NCBI GenBank assembly: GCA_007050995.1
Contig: VJOU01000020.1
Span: 1-47,410 of the forward strand
Reading direction: 5' to 3'
DNA length: 47,410 nucleotides
DNA from: Glycocaulis profundi
GTDB taxonomy: Bacteria; Pseudomonadota; Alphaproteobacteria; Caulobacterales; Maricaulaceae
The notes below the pieces were generated by a model that saw only the letters and a list, made by a program, of their open reading frames with translations, did not search any database and was not told where the DNA came from. The position numbers and the translations under genes are program-made. This document shows positions 17,003 to 25,422 of this stretch, piece after piece. Each line of letters starts with the position of its first letter. Positions within the stretch are counted from its first letter, which is position 1.

Positions 17003-18156
17003 ACGACGCCACCCTCGTCCGGAAGAACCTGTTCCGGAAAAAGGCGCGGGCGATCCTGCTGATCATCTCGATCTTCATCGCCTTCCTGATCCACGGCGCG
17101 CTGTTCGCCTTCAACGCGGGCATGTCCGGCGGGTTCGGCGCGGTGGCGGCGGACCGTCTGGTCACCATGAACCGGGCGAGCTTCACCGTGCCCATGCCTT
17201 ACGCGTACTGGGGCCGGATCCAGGCGCTCGACGGGGTGGAGGCGATCACGCCGCTCAACTGGGTCGGCGGCTATTATCAGGAGCCGATGAACCAGATTCA
17301 GACCTTCGCGGCCGATCCTGAAAGCTATTTCATCGTCTATCCCGAGCTGACCGTGCCCGCCGACCAGTTCGCCGACGCCCTGAGCCGGCGCGACTGCGCC
17401 ATCATCGGACGCTCGGTGGCGAACGTGCAGGGCTGGGAGGTGGGCCAGCGCATCCCCCTGAGCAGCAATATCTGGCAGCGCGATGACGGGACCAGCGTGT
17501 GGGAGATCGACATCTGCGCGATCTTCGACGCTGCACTGGACAACGTGCCGACCAATTACGCCCTGATCCAGTACGACTATTTCAACGAGAGCCTCGCCTT
17601 CGGCCGCGATTCCATCGCCTGGTTCTCGCTGCTGACCGGCGACCCGGACCGCAATGACGCGGTGGCCGCCGAGATCGACGCCCTGTTCGCCAATTCGCCC
17701 AACGAGACCCGGACCCAGACCGAGGCGGCGTTCGGGGAATCCTTCATGGCGATGTTCGGCAACATCGCCCTCATCCTGACTCTGGTCGTGGGCGCGGCCT
17801 TCGCGACCATCCTGATGATCGTGGGCACCACCATGGTGATGGCCATCAACGAGCGGATCAAGGAAGTCGCGGTGATGAAGACGCTGGGCTTTCCCGCCCC
17901 GCGAATCTTCCGGATGGTGCTGAGCGAATCCATCCTGCTCAGCCTCGTGGGCGGCCTGCTGGGCCTGCTGGCGGCCACCGGTCTGGTCACCTTGGTGGGC
18001 GCGGCGATCGCCGATTACCTGCCCGGCGTCCACATGCCGCTGAGCGTGGCGCTGACCAGCCTGGCGCTGATGCTGGGACTGGGCCTGATCACGGGTCTGA
18101 TACCGGCGGTCACCGCGATGCGGGTGAAGATCGTCGACGCGCTGGGCAAGAGCTGA
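16999..18156 (+). CDS. FtsX-type ABC permease, first of two
   Basis: 385 residues with the MacB topology: one N-terminal membrane helix (about 17-40), a large periplasmic domain, then three C-terminal helices (about 255-375) in an FtsX domain (PF02687). The coupling helix is in NERIKEVAVMKTLGF. The start overlaps the ATPase stop as ATGA; the next permease follows after 11 bases. The pair of non-identical permeases would form a heterodimer with the ATPase. The periplasmic domain is not a recognised substrate binder, so the cargo is unknown. Confidence 0.88.
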   Translation: MNDATLVRKNLFRKKARAILLIISIFIAFLIHGALFAFNAGMSGGFGAVAADRLVTMNRASFTVPMPYAYWGRIQALDGVEAITPLNWVGGYYQEPMNQIQTFAADPESYFIVYPELTVPADQFADALSRRDCAIIGRSVANVQGWEVGQRIPLSSNIWQRDDGTSVWEIDICAIFDAALDNVPTNYALIQYDYFNESLAFGRDSIAWFSLLTGDPDRNDAVAAEIDALFANSPNETRTQTEAAFGESFMAMFGNIALILTLVVGAAFATILMIVGTTMVMAINERIKEVAVMKTLGFPAPRIFRMVLSESILLSLVGGLLGLLAATGLVTLVGAAIADYLPGVHMPLSVALTSLALMLGLGLITGLIPAVTAMRVKIVDALGKS

Positions 18157-18167
18157 GGAGGCGGACC

Positions 18168-19346
18168 ATGTTCAAACAGACGCTCGCGGTCACCGCTATC
18201 AACCTCAAATCCATCCCCCAGAGGCCGGGCATGTCCGCCGCCACGGTGCTGTCCATCGCGCTGGTGGTCGGCGTTCTGCTGGGCTTCCTGGCCATGGCCA
18301 ACGGCTTTCGCGCCACGGTCCAGGGCACCGGCGCGGACGACATCGCCGTGGTCATGCGCGCGGGCTCCCAGGCGGAGCTCAATTCCAACCTCATGCGCGA
18401 GGACGAACGGCTGATCGCCGAGGCCCCCGGCATCGCGCGGGACGCCGATGGCGAGCCCATCGTCTCCGCCGAGCTCTATGTCGTCACCGACGGCATGCGC
18501 AGCGCCAGCCAGACCCCCGCCAACCTGCCCCTGCGCGGGGTCGGTCCCCGCGCGCCCGAACTGCGGGACGGCTTCACCATCACGCAGGGGCGCATGTTCG
18601 AACCCGGCGCGGCGGAGCTTCTGGTGGGCGAGAACGTGCTGGCCGAATACGAGGGCTTCGCCCTGGGCGAGCCGATCCGGCTGGGCAGCAACACCTGGAC
18701 GGTGGTGGGCGTCTTCTCCACCGGCGGCACCGTGTTTGATTCCGAACTCTGGACCGACGCGCCCGTGGTCCAGAGCCTCTACCAGCGCGGCAACTCCTTC
18801 CAGAGCGTGCGCCTCCGCCTCGCCAGCCCAGAAGCCATCGAGGAGACACGCGCCTATCTGGACGCCGAACCGCGCCTGAACGTAGACGTGCAGAGCGAGC
18901 GCGCCTTCTTCGCCAGCCAGGCGGGCGGCACCGTGACGCTGATCGAATATGTCGGCTGGCCGCTGGCCATCCTGATGGCCATCGGCGCGCTGGCGGGCGC
19001 TTGGAACACGATGTACTCGTCCGTGGACGCGCGGGTGCGCGAGATCGCCACCCTGCGCGCGCTGGGCTTCTCCGGCTTCAGCGCCTTCCTCGGCACGATG
19101 GTCGAATCCCTGCTGCTCGCCCTGCTCGGCGGCATCATCGGCGCGGTCGTGACGTGGCTGCTGTTCGACGGGCTCACCGCCTCCACGCTCGGCTCTAGCT
19201 TCACCCAGATCGTGTTCGCCTTCGCGGTGACGCCCGGCGCGATGATCGCAGGCGTCATTCTCGCCCTCATCGTCGGGCTGCTGGGCGGGCTCATCCCGGC
19301 CATGCGGGCCGCCCGGGTGCCGCTGCTGTCCGTCCACGGCGGCTGA
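18168..19346 (+). CDS. FtsX-type ABC permease, second of two
   Basis: 392 residues, preceded by GAGGAGG, a strong ribosome site. Topology is as in the gene before: one N-terminal helix after a short cytoplasmic lead, a periplasmic domain of about 210 residues, and an FtsX domain with three helices. VDARVREIATLRALGFS is the coupling motif. The protein is not closely similar to the first permease outside the FtsX domain, which fits a heterodimeric transporter. It is the last gene of the adaptor-ATPase-permease operon. Confidence 0.88.
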   Translation: MFKQTLAVTAINLKSIPQRPGMSAATVLSIALVVGVLLGFLAMANGFRATVQGTGADDIAVVMRAGSQAELNSNLMREDERLIAEAPGIARDADGEPIVSAELYVVTDGMRSASQTPANLPLRGVGPRAPELRDGFTITQGRMFEPGAAELLVGENVLAEYEGFALGEPIRLGSNTWTVVGVFSTGGTVFDSELWTDAPVVQSLYQRGNSFQSVRLRLASPEAIEETRAYLDAEPRLNVDVQSERAFFASQAGGTVTLIEYVGWPLAILMAIGALAGAWNTMYSSVDARVREIATLRALGFSGFSAFLGTMVESLLLALLGGIIGAVVTWLLFDGLTASTLGSSFTQIVFAFAVTPGAMIAGVILALIVGLLGGLIPAMRAARVPLLSVHGG

Positions 19347-19393
19347 CCGAGTCTTCTGAACCGAAAAGATGTGACGCAGGGGCAACACGCACC

Positions 19394-19422
19394 ATGCGTT
19401 CTCAACGCATTTGCCCATGCGT
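19394..19422. promoter_or_regulatory. Three ATGCGT half-sites upstream of the TonB receptor
   Basis: ATGCGTT-CTC-AACGCAT (19394-19410) is a perfect inverted repeat, and a third half-site ATGCGT follows at 19417-19422, 23 bases from the first. It lies about 120 bases before the receptor start, just ahead of a weak TTGAGC element (19437-19442). The arrangement suits binding of a dimeric regulator; the tandem TetR gene downstream of the receptor is a plausible partner (inference). Confidence 0.4.
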
Positions 19423-19543
19423 GGCCTGATTTGCGCTTGAGCCATACCGCTCGTTCGATTTAGGCTTCGACTCAAGGCCCTCATCAGATGGGGCCGCCAT
19501 TCGCCGTCAACGAACGGCTCGAAAACCCATCCGGGGAGGAAAC

Positions 19544-22033
19544 ATGACCAGGAAATCTCTGCTGCTCGCCACCGGGGCGAGCCTCGCCGCTTTCGCTCCC
19601 GCCGCTCCGGCCGCCTTCGCGCAGGACGCCGCCGCCGAAGCCGCCCAGCCGCGCGCGATCGAAACCATCACCGTCACGGCCCAGCGCCGCGAACAGAGCG
19701 TGCAGGACGTGCCTGCCGTGGTCACCGCTGTGTCCGCCCAGCTCATGCAGGACGCGGGCGTGCGCGACATCAAGGATCTGCAGATCCTGACCCCGGGCAT
19801 GACCGTCACCTCGACGTCGAACGAGACCATCACCACCGCCCGCATCCGCGGCATCGGCACGGTGGGCGACAACCCCGGCCTGGAAAGCTCGGTGGGCGTG
19901 CTGATCGACGGCGTCTACCGCCCCCGCAACGGCGTCAGCTTCGGCGATCTGGGCGAGCTGGAGCGGGTCGAGGTCCTCAAGGGCCCGCAGGGCACCCTGT
20001 TCGGCAAGAACACCTCGGCGGGCGTGATCAACATCCTGACCGCCCAGCCCCAGTTCGAGTTCGGCGCAAACGCCGAGGTCACCGTGGGCAATTTCGGTCA
20101 GCGCGGCGCGTCCGCCTCCATCACCGGGCCGTTCAGCGACACCGTGGCGGGCCGCTTCTACATCGCCGCGCGCGAGCGTGACGGCTTCCTGGACGTGGCC
20201 GAGACCGGCCCCGGCCCGCGCACGATCGACGAGGACGTGGACCAGAGCTTCTACACCCTGCGCGGCCAGCTCCTGATCGCGCCGAACAACGATCTCGATA
20301 TCCGCATCATCGCCGACTACACCGAGCGCGACGAGAACTGCTGCCTGGGCACCCAGCTCTTCGTCGGCCAGGGCCCGGACTCCCGCGCCCGGCTGATCAA
20401 CAACGTCCGGCCCGGCGCCATTCCGCTGGAGGCCCGCCCGTTCGAACGGCAGGCCTTCGCCAACCGCGACACCACCCAGTCCATCGTCGACACGGGCATC
20501 TCCGCAGAGGTGAACTGGACCCTCACCCCCGACGTGGAGCTGACCTCCATCACCGCCTGGCGCGACTGGGACACCTACACCGGCCAGAACTCCGACTTCA
20601 CCGCCGCGGATCTGATCTGGCGGCCCGCCGACGGCACCAACAACCTGCAGATCGGACAGTTCAGCCAAGAACTGAGGCTGGCCGGCGAGCGCGGCATGCT
20701 CGACTGGATCGTGGGCGGCTTCTACGCCAGCGAGACCATCGATGCCCGCTCGCGCCTGCTCTACGGGGAGGATTACTACCCCTACCTGGCCGGGCAGCTC
20801 CTGGGCAACGCCCCGTCGCTGATCGGACTTCTGCCGGGCACGGTGCTCCAGCCGGGCAACGGATCTGACGACACCTATTCTCAGGACGGCGAGACCTTCG
20901 CGATGTTCGCCGACGGCTCCTTCGCCATCACCGACCGCTTCAACCTGTCGGTGGGCGGCCGCTACACCTGGGACGAGAAGTCCCTGACCAGCACCTACAC
21001 CTCGACCGGGGCCACCTGCGACCAGGCCGAGGCCGCCTTCATCCCGCTCGCCCAGGCCGCCGGTCAGGCCGCCGCCAGCCAGATCGTCGGCACGCTCTGC
21101 CTGAACGGGCAGAACCAGGACTTCGACCGTCTGGGCACCTTCACCCAGAACCAGACCGAGAACGAGTTCTCCGGCTCCGTGCGGGCCAGCTATGACCTGA
21201 CCGATCAGGTCATGCTCTATGCGACCTACGCCCGCGGCTACAAGTCGGGCGGCTTCAACCTGGACCGGTCCTCCTTCGTGGAGGTCACGCCCACCGGCCC
21301 GAACTTCCGCGCCAATCCCGACACCAGCTTCGCGCCCGAGACGGTCAACGCCTATGAGGCGGGCTTCAAGTCCACGCTGGCGGGCGGCTCGCTGTTCTTC
21401 AACGTCGGCGCCTTCCATCAGGAATATTCCGACTTCCAGCTCAACACCTTCGTGGGCACCGCCTTCATCGTGGAGACCATCCCCGAGGTGACCTCCACCG
21501 GCGTCGAGATGGACTTCACCTGGCGTTCCCCGGTCGACGGGCTGAGCTTCCAGGGCGGTCTGACCTACGCCGACACCCAGTTCGGCGACTTCGTCGCCAG
21601 CGATCTGTCGGTGCCCGACCGCTTCAACGCCCTGCGCCGCCTGCCCGGCGAGCGGATGCCCTTCGCCCCGCTGTGGAGCGGCTCGCTCGCGGCCACCTAC
21701 GAGCAGGCGATCAGTCCCACGCTGGAATTCCGCGGCAACGTCGCGGCCAAGTTCCTGACCGATTACAACACCGGCTCGGATCTGCACCCTTCAAAGCATC
21801 AGGACGGCTACGCCCTGCTGAACGCCCGCGCCGGGATCGGCTCTCAGGACGGGCGCTGGACGGTGGAGCTGTGGGGCCAGAACATCACCGACCAGGACTA
21901 TCTGCAGGTCGGCTTCAACGGTCCCTTCCAGGTCAATGACGACAATGACGAGGTCAACGAGCGCGTCAGCGTCTACAACGCCTTCCTGGGCGCGCCGCGC
22001 ACCTGGGGCCTCACGCTCAGGGTCGCCTACTAG
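19544..22033 (+). CDS. TonB-dependent outer-membrane receptor
   Basis: 829 residues. A signal peptide ends at AFA-Q27; a TonB-box-like segment IETITVTAQ follows near residue 40. The plug domain shows RIRGIGTVG, VGVLIDGVYRPR, LERVEVLKGPQGTLFGKNTSAGVINI, and the rest is a beta barrel that ends with the aromatic TLRVAY. These are standard marks of TonB receptors (PF07715 plus PF00593), which import bulky substrates across the outer membrane using TonB energy. The plug resembles those of IroN/FecA-like or carbohydrate receptors in Caulobacterales, but the substrate is not evident. GGGGAGGAA precedes the ATG. A strong hairpin follows the gene and a tandem TetR regulator gene lies downstream. Confidence 0.93.
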   Translation: MTRKSLLLATGASLAAFAPAAPAAFAQDAAAEAAQPRAIETITVTAQRREQSVQDVPAVVTAVSAQLMQDAGVRDIKDLQILTPGMTVTSTSNETITTARIRGIGTVGDNPGLESSVGVLIDGVYRPRNGVSFGDLGELERVEVLKGPQGTLFGKNTSAGVINILTAQPQFEFGANAEVTVGNFGQRGASASITGPFSDTVAGRFYIAARERDGFLDVAETGPGPRTIDEDVDQSFYTLRGQLLIAPNNDLDIRIIADYTERDENCCLGTQLFVGQGPDSRARLINNVRPGAIPLEARPFERQAFANRDTTQSIVDTGISAEVNWTLTPDVELTSITAWRDWDTYTGQNSDFTAADLIWRPADGTNNLQIGQFSQELRLAGERGMLDWIVGGFYASETIDARSRLLYGEDYYPYLAGQLLGNAPSLIGLLPGTVLQPGNGSDDTYSQDGETFAMFADGSFAITDRFNLSVGGRYTWDEKSLTSTYTSTGATCDQAEAAFIPLAQAAGQAAASQIVGTLCLNGQNQDFDRLGTFTQNQTENEFSGSVRASYDLTDQVMLYATYARGYKSGGFNLDRSSFVEVTPTGPNFRANPDTSFAPETVNAYEAGFKSTLAGGSLFFNVGAFHQEYSDFQLNTFVGTAFIVETIPEVTSTGVEMDFTWRSPVDGLSFQGGLTYADTQFGDFVASDLSVPDRFNALRRLPGERMPFAPLWSGSLAATYEQAISPTLEFRGNVAAKFLTDYNTGSDLHPSKHQDGYALLNARAGIGSQDGRWTVELWGQNITDQDYLQVGFNGPFQVNDDNDEVNERVSVYNAFLGAPRTWGLTLRVAY

Positions 22034-22057
22034 GCAGCCCGCCAGGCCTCGCCGCGC

Positions 22058-22088
22058 ACGGCCCGCCGGGACATCCCCGGCGGGCCGT
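22058..22088 (+). terminator. Strong hairpin after the TonB receptor gene
   Basis: A perfect 13-base stem (ACGGCCCGCCGGG with its complement) around an ACATC loop, 25 bases after the receptor stop. No U-tract follows, yet the stability and place support transcription termination or mRNA 3-prime protection between the receptor and the TetR gene. Confidence 0.65.
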
Positions 22089-22166
22089 CGTGCATTCAGG
22101 GGCTGGCGACCGCGGCCCGCGCCCGTGCTAGGGTCGCTGTGATAAAAAGACCCGGGAGACAGGGAC

Positions 22167-23396
22167 ATGGCCGACGCCGCGCCGCGTCAGACCCAGCGCT
22201 TCGAGCGCAAGCGCGAGGCGATCCTGCATGCCGCCGCGCGCCTGTTCAACGAGAAGGGCCTGAAGGGCGCGACGCTGGCCGAGGTCGCCGCCTCGGTGGG
22301 GCTGATCACCACCTCGGTGACCTATTATTTCAAGAAGAAGGACGCGCTGGCCGCCGCCTGCATCGGCCGCACGCTCGACACCCTGTCGGCCATCGCCGAC
22401 GAGGCCGCCGCCCAGCCGCAGGCCGAAGCCCGGCTCAAGCGCTTCCTCGAGCTCTATCTCGACCAGCTCGCCCGCATCACGCGCGGCGAGGAGCCCGAGC
22501 TGATCAATTTCCACGACCTGCTCGCCCTGACCGGCCCCCAGGCCGACGAGGCCCAGGCCGGGTTCACCGCCCTGTTCCGCAAGCTGCGGCGCATCTTCTT
22601 CGAGACCGGCGAGATCGAGCTGTCCCGCCCCGCCGCCAACGCCCGCGCGCACCTGGTGCTCTCGGTCATGCTGTGGTCGCGCACATGGGTCAGGAGCCAG
22701 TACGAGCCGGAGGACTACGCCCGCGCCGCCGAGCGCATCGGCGCCATCCTCACCGGCGGGCTGGCGGGCGAGGACGCCGGCTGGGCGCCTGCAGCCCTGG
22801 CCGCCGAACGCCTCGCGCCCCCCGCCCCGGCCGACCGCGCCCGGGAGAATTTCCTGAAAGCCGCCACCCATCTGGTCAACGAGCAGGGCTATCACGGCGC
22901 CTCGGTGGACCGCATCTCGGCGCATCTGAGCCTGACCAAGGGCAGCTTCTACCACCACAACGACACCAAGGACGGGCTGGTGGAGGCCTGCTTCGAGCGC
23001 AGCTTCGAGATCATGCGCCAGTTCCAGATCGAGGCCCGCGCCCACAGCGCCCGGGGCTGGGACCAGATCTGCTCGGCCTCCGCCGCGCTGGTCGTCCACC
23101 AGCTTTCCGATCACGGCCCCCTGCTGCGCTACACGGCGCTGAGCGCCGTGCCCGCCGAAATGCGGCGCGACCTGATGGCCACGATGCGGCGGCTGTCGGA
23201 ACGCTTCGCGGGCATGATCGCGGACGGCATCGCGGACGGCTCCATCCGCCCCGTCGATCCCGTCATCGCCGCCCAGCTCGTCATCGGCATGATCAACGCC
23301 GCCTCCCAGCTCCACCGCTGGGGCCCGGGCGTGACGGCGCAGAACGCGGGCGAGTTCTACGTGCGACCCCTCTTCACGGGCGTGTTCAATCCGTAA
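22167..23396 (+). CDS. Tandem TetR-family regulator (two TetR units in one chain)
   Basis: 409 residues, about twice the size of a TetR protein. Unit 1 (residues 10-200) has a helix-turn-helix with ATLAEVAASVGLITTSVTYYF and a ligand-type helical region. Unit 2 (residues 225-405) repeats the pattern with ASVDRISAHLSLTKGSFYHH. Both recognition helices look intact (VTYYFKKKDAL and FYHHNDTKDGL), so one chain could form an internal pseudo-dimer on DNA. TetR proteins are mostly repressors released by small ligands; the ligand is unknown. The ATG at 22167 follows a GGGAGACAGGGAC stretch. It lies between the TonB receptor and the effector-globin-cyclase operon and might control either one. Confidence 0.87.
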   Translation: MADAAPRQTQRFERKREAILHAAARLFNEKGLKGATLAEVAASVGLITTSVTYYFKKKDALAAACIGRTLDTLSAIADEAAAQPQAEARLKRFLELYLDQLARITRGEEPELINFHDLLALTGPQADEAQAGFTALFRKLRRIFFETGEIELSRPAANARAHLVLSVMLWSRTWVRSQYEPEDYARAAERIGAILTGGLAGEDAGWAPAALAAERLAPPAPADRARENFLKAATHLVNEQGYHGASVDRISAHLSLTKGSFYHHNDTKDGLVEACFERSFEIMRQFQIEARAHSARGWDQICSASAALVVHQLSDHGPLLRYTALSAVPAEMRRDLMATMRRLSERFAGMIADGIADGSIRPVDPVIAAQLVIGMINAASQLHRWGPGVTAQNAGEFYVRPLFTGVFNP

Positions 23397-23475
23397 AAAC
23401 CGCCATGGGCGGCGGTCTGATTGACCCGCCCCGCCCCAGGGCGAAAGCTGTCGGTTCTGGCTCCGGACCGCGATC

Positions 23476-23994
23476 ATGACCCCTGACGCCGCACACCCGC
23501 CGCCGACCGACCCGGCCGAGGACGCGCGCCTCCAGCCCGTGCGCACCCAGATGCTCGCCGCGGCCAGCGCCTACCATAATTTCCGCCTGACGGCCGCGGA
23601 CGCGAAGTCCGCCTCCCTGATGGCCATCGCCGGGGTGGGGATCGGCTTCATCGTCCAGCGCACGGCCATGAGCGCGGACACCTTCGCCGACGCCCTGGCC
23701 GCCCTCCTGCGCCACCCGTCCCTGATCGCCCTGTTCGCCGCGCTGGCCGTGGCGATGCTGGCCCAGCGGGCGGTGCGGGTGAAGGGCGAGGACTGGACCT
23801 CGAAGCTGGTGGCGGGCGCGCCGCCCGAAGCCGTGGCGGACGACTTCCTCGGTCTGGACGCCCGCCAGCTCTTCGCGAGCTGGATCGCCAGCCAGGACGT
23901 CCTCATCCGCATCGCCCAGCGCAAGTACCGCTATGTCAACGCGGCCATGTGGCTGCTCCTGCTCGGTCTCGCCCTGGCCGTGGCGGGCGCGTGA
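23476..23994 (+). CDS. Pycsar-type membrane effector (DUF5706/PycTM-like)
   Basis: 172 residues. An N-terminal soluble lead (1-35), then FRLTAADAKSASLMAIAG, the D-x-K-A signature of DUF5706, at the first membrane helix (about 46-62). A second helix spans about 82-98, a cytosolic segment 100-150 contains QDVLIRIAQRKYRYVN, and a third helix spans 154-171. The pattern is that of Pycsar effectors (PycTM), which bind a cyclic nucleotide in the cytosolic part and disrupt the membrane. It is the first gene of a three-gene overlapping set with a globin and a nucleotide cyclase, and that pairing with a cyclase supports the call. Whether it kills or signals is unknown. The ATG is 79 bases after the TetR stop. 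Confidence 0.76.
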   Translation: MTPDAAHPPPTDPAEDARLQPVRTQMLAAASAYHNFRLTAADAKSASLMAIAGVGIGFIVQRTAMSADTFADALAALLRHPSLIALFAALAVAMLAQRAVRVKGEDWTSKLVAGAPPEAVADDFLGLDARQLFASWIASQDVLIRIAQRKYRYVNAAMWLLLLGLALAVAGA

Positions 23995-24365
23995 GGACCG
24001 GGGCGGTGCGCTCGATGTTCGAGCGTCTGGGCGGGTTCGCCGCGGTCCACGCCATCGTGTGCGAGTTCTACGGCCGCGTGGCCGACGACGACGTGCTGGC
24101 CCCGTATTTCGAGCATGTCGACATGCGCCGTCTGATCGACCACCAGACCAAGTTCATCGCCTCGGTGATGGGCGGCCCGGCCAGCTACACCAACGAGGCC
24201 CTGCGCCAGGTCCATGCGCGCCACCCCATCGACCGCGCCGCCTTCGAGGCCATGCGCGAAGCCATGCGCGAGAGCCTGCTGGCCTGCGAGGTCGGCGAGG
24301 CGGACTGCGCGGCGGTGATCGAGGAGATCGAGGCGAGGGCTCCTTATGTCATCAACCGCTCCTGA
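23991..24365 (+). CDS. Group I truncated globin
   Basis: Up to 124 residues if it starts at the GTG (23991) that overlaps the TGA of the effector; GTG 24006 and ATG 24015 are alternatives in frame, and AGGA at 23994-23997 would suit 24006. The core MFERLGGFAAV matches truncated haemoglobins. With numbering from 23991: Tyr27 (B10), Phe40 (CD1), Gln52 (E11) and the proximal His75 (F8, in QVHARH) are all present. Glycine-rich FIASVMGGP is typical of group I. Such proteins bind O2, NO or CO; with Tyr B10 and Gln E11 they hold O2 tightly and can convert NO to nitrate. The last 20 bases overlap the cyclase gene, so the two are translated together. A sensor role for the cyclase is inference. Confidence 0.85.
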   Translation: MRTGAVRSMFERLGGFAAVHAIVCEFYGRVADDDVLAPYFEHVDMRRLIDHQTKFIASVMGGPASYTNEALRQVHARHPIDRAAFEAMREAMRESLLACEVGEADCAAVIEEIEARAPYVINRS

Positions 24366-25422
24366 CCCCCTGCCCTCGCCCGCCGACGGCGCGGACCTGT
24401 CGCGGCTGGTGCGCAACCTGATCGACGCCGCCGAGACGGGTCTGGCCCTGGTCGATCTGGGCACGGGCGAGCCGGTGGTGCTCAACCAGCGCTTCGAGCA
24501 GTGGCTCGGCGGCCGCGCCCTCGCCGACTTCCTCGCCGCCGACCCGGGGCTGGACTGGCCCCGGACCGCCCTCGACCTGGCGGACGGCGAAACCCGCGAA
24601 ACGGCGGTGGAGGTCCGCATCGGACGGCGCGCCGAGGCCCTGTCCCTGCTGATCAGCGCCCATGACGAAGGCGGACGCAGGCTGGCCGCCGTCGAGGCGC
24701 GCAACGTCTCGCGCCTGCGCCAGCTCGAATACATGATGGAGTCCTACGCCAAGATGCTCGAACGCTCCGAGCGCGAGCTGCGCCGGGAGAAGGAGCGGGC
24801 CGAGAAACTGCTCCTGAACATCATGCCCCGACAGATCTACGACGAGATCAAACAGATCGGCGTGTCCACGCCCCAGCGTTATGACGAATGCTCGGTGCTG
24901 ATGCTCGACTTCGTGGGCTTCACCGAGCTGTCGGTGTCCCACGAGCCCTCCGCGCTCGTCGCCGAGCTGAACGACATCTTCACCGCCTTCGACCGCATCG
25001 CAGAGCCTTTCGGCTGCGAGCGGATCAAGACGCTGGGCGACGCCTACATCGCCGTGTGCGGCCTGCCCGAGCCCGCCCCCGACCATGCCGTCTCCATCGC
25101 CCGCGTCGCCCTGCGCATGACGCGCTATCTGGAGCGGCGCAACGCGGGCCAGCCCCTGACATGGCGGGCGCGCATCGGCATCGCGTCAGGCCCCGTGGTC
25201 GGCTCGATGATCGGGGTGCAGAAATTCGTCTACGACATCTTCGGGCCCGGCGTGAACCTCGCCGCCCGGCTCGAAGCCCTGTCCGATCCCATGACGATCA
25301 CCCTGAGCGAGGCGATGACCCCCGCCCTGCAGGACCGCTTCCGGCTGGAGCCCGCCGGGGAGGCGGACATCAAGGGTTTCGGCCCCCAGCGCCTGTACCG
25401 GCTGGCCGGAGAGCTCGGCTAG
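24346..25422 (+). CDS. PAS-like/class III nucleotide cyclase, predicted adenylate cyclase
   Basis: 358 residues, cytoplasmic. A PAS-like N-terminal domain (about 20-118, with AAETGLALVDLGTGEPVVLNQRF) leads to a coiled coil (122-158) and a short linker LLLNIMPRQIYDEIK, then the class III catalytic domain (about 175-355). Metal ligands are D188 (LMLDFVGFTE) and D232 (KTLGDAY). The base-selective pair K228 and D297 (YDIFG) is that of adenylate cyclases, and the transition-state residues N304 and R308 are present, so a homodimer should make cAMP. The Lys/Asp pair argues against the pyrimidine specificity of Pycsar cyclases. The gene overlaps the globin gene by 20 bases, and its TAG shares CTAG with the acyl-CoA dehydrogenase on the other strand. 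Confidence 0.88.
   Translation: MSSTAPDPLPSPADGADLSRLVRNLIDAAETGLALVDLGTGEPVVLNQRFEQWLGGRALADFLAADPGLDWPRTALDLADGETRETAVEVRIGRRAEALSLLISAHDEGGRRLAAVEARNVSRLRQLEYMMESYAKMLERSERELRREKERAEKLLLNIMPRQIYDEIKQIGVSTPQRYDECSVLMLDFVGFTELSVSHEPSALVAELNDIFTAFDRIAEPFGCERIKTLGDAYIAVCGLPEPAPDHAVSIARVALRMTRYLERRNAGQPLTWRARIGIASGPVVGSMIGVQKFVYDIFGPGVNLAARLEALSDPMTITLSEAMTPALQDRFRLEPAGEADIKGFGPQRLYRLAGELG

Noticed and set aside
19484-21787. A 767-residue open frame antisense to the TonB receptor
   Set aside because: It lacks any recognised fold, is mostly Gly/Ala/Val/Arg-rich and mirrors the codon bias of the receptor gene; long antisense frames are common in GC-rich DNA.
23476-25422. A standard cCMP/cUMP Pycsar system
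   Set aside because: The cyclase keeps the ATP-type Lys/Asp residues and the operon contains a globin; only the effector and the pairing resemble Pycsar.
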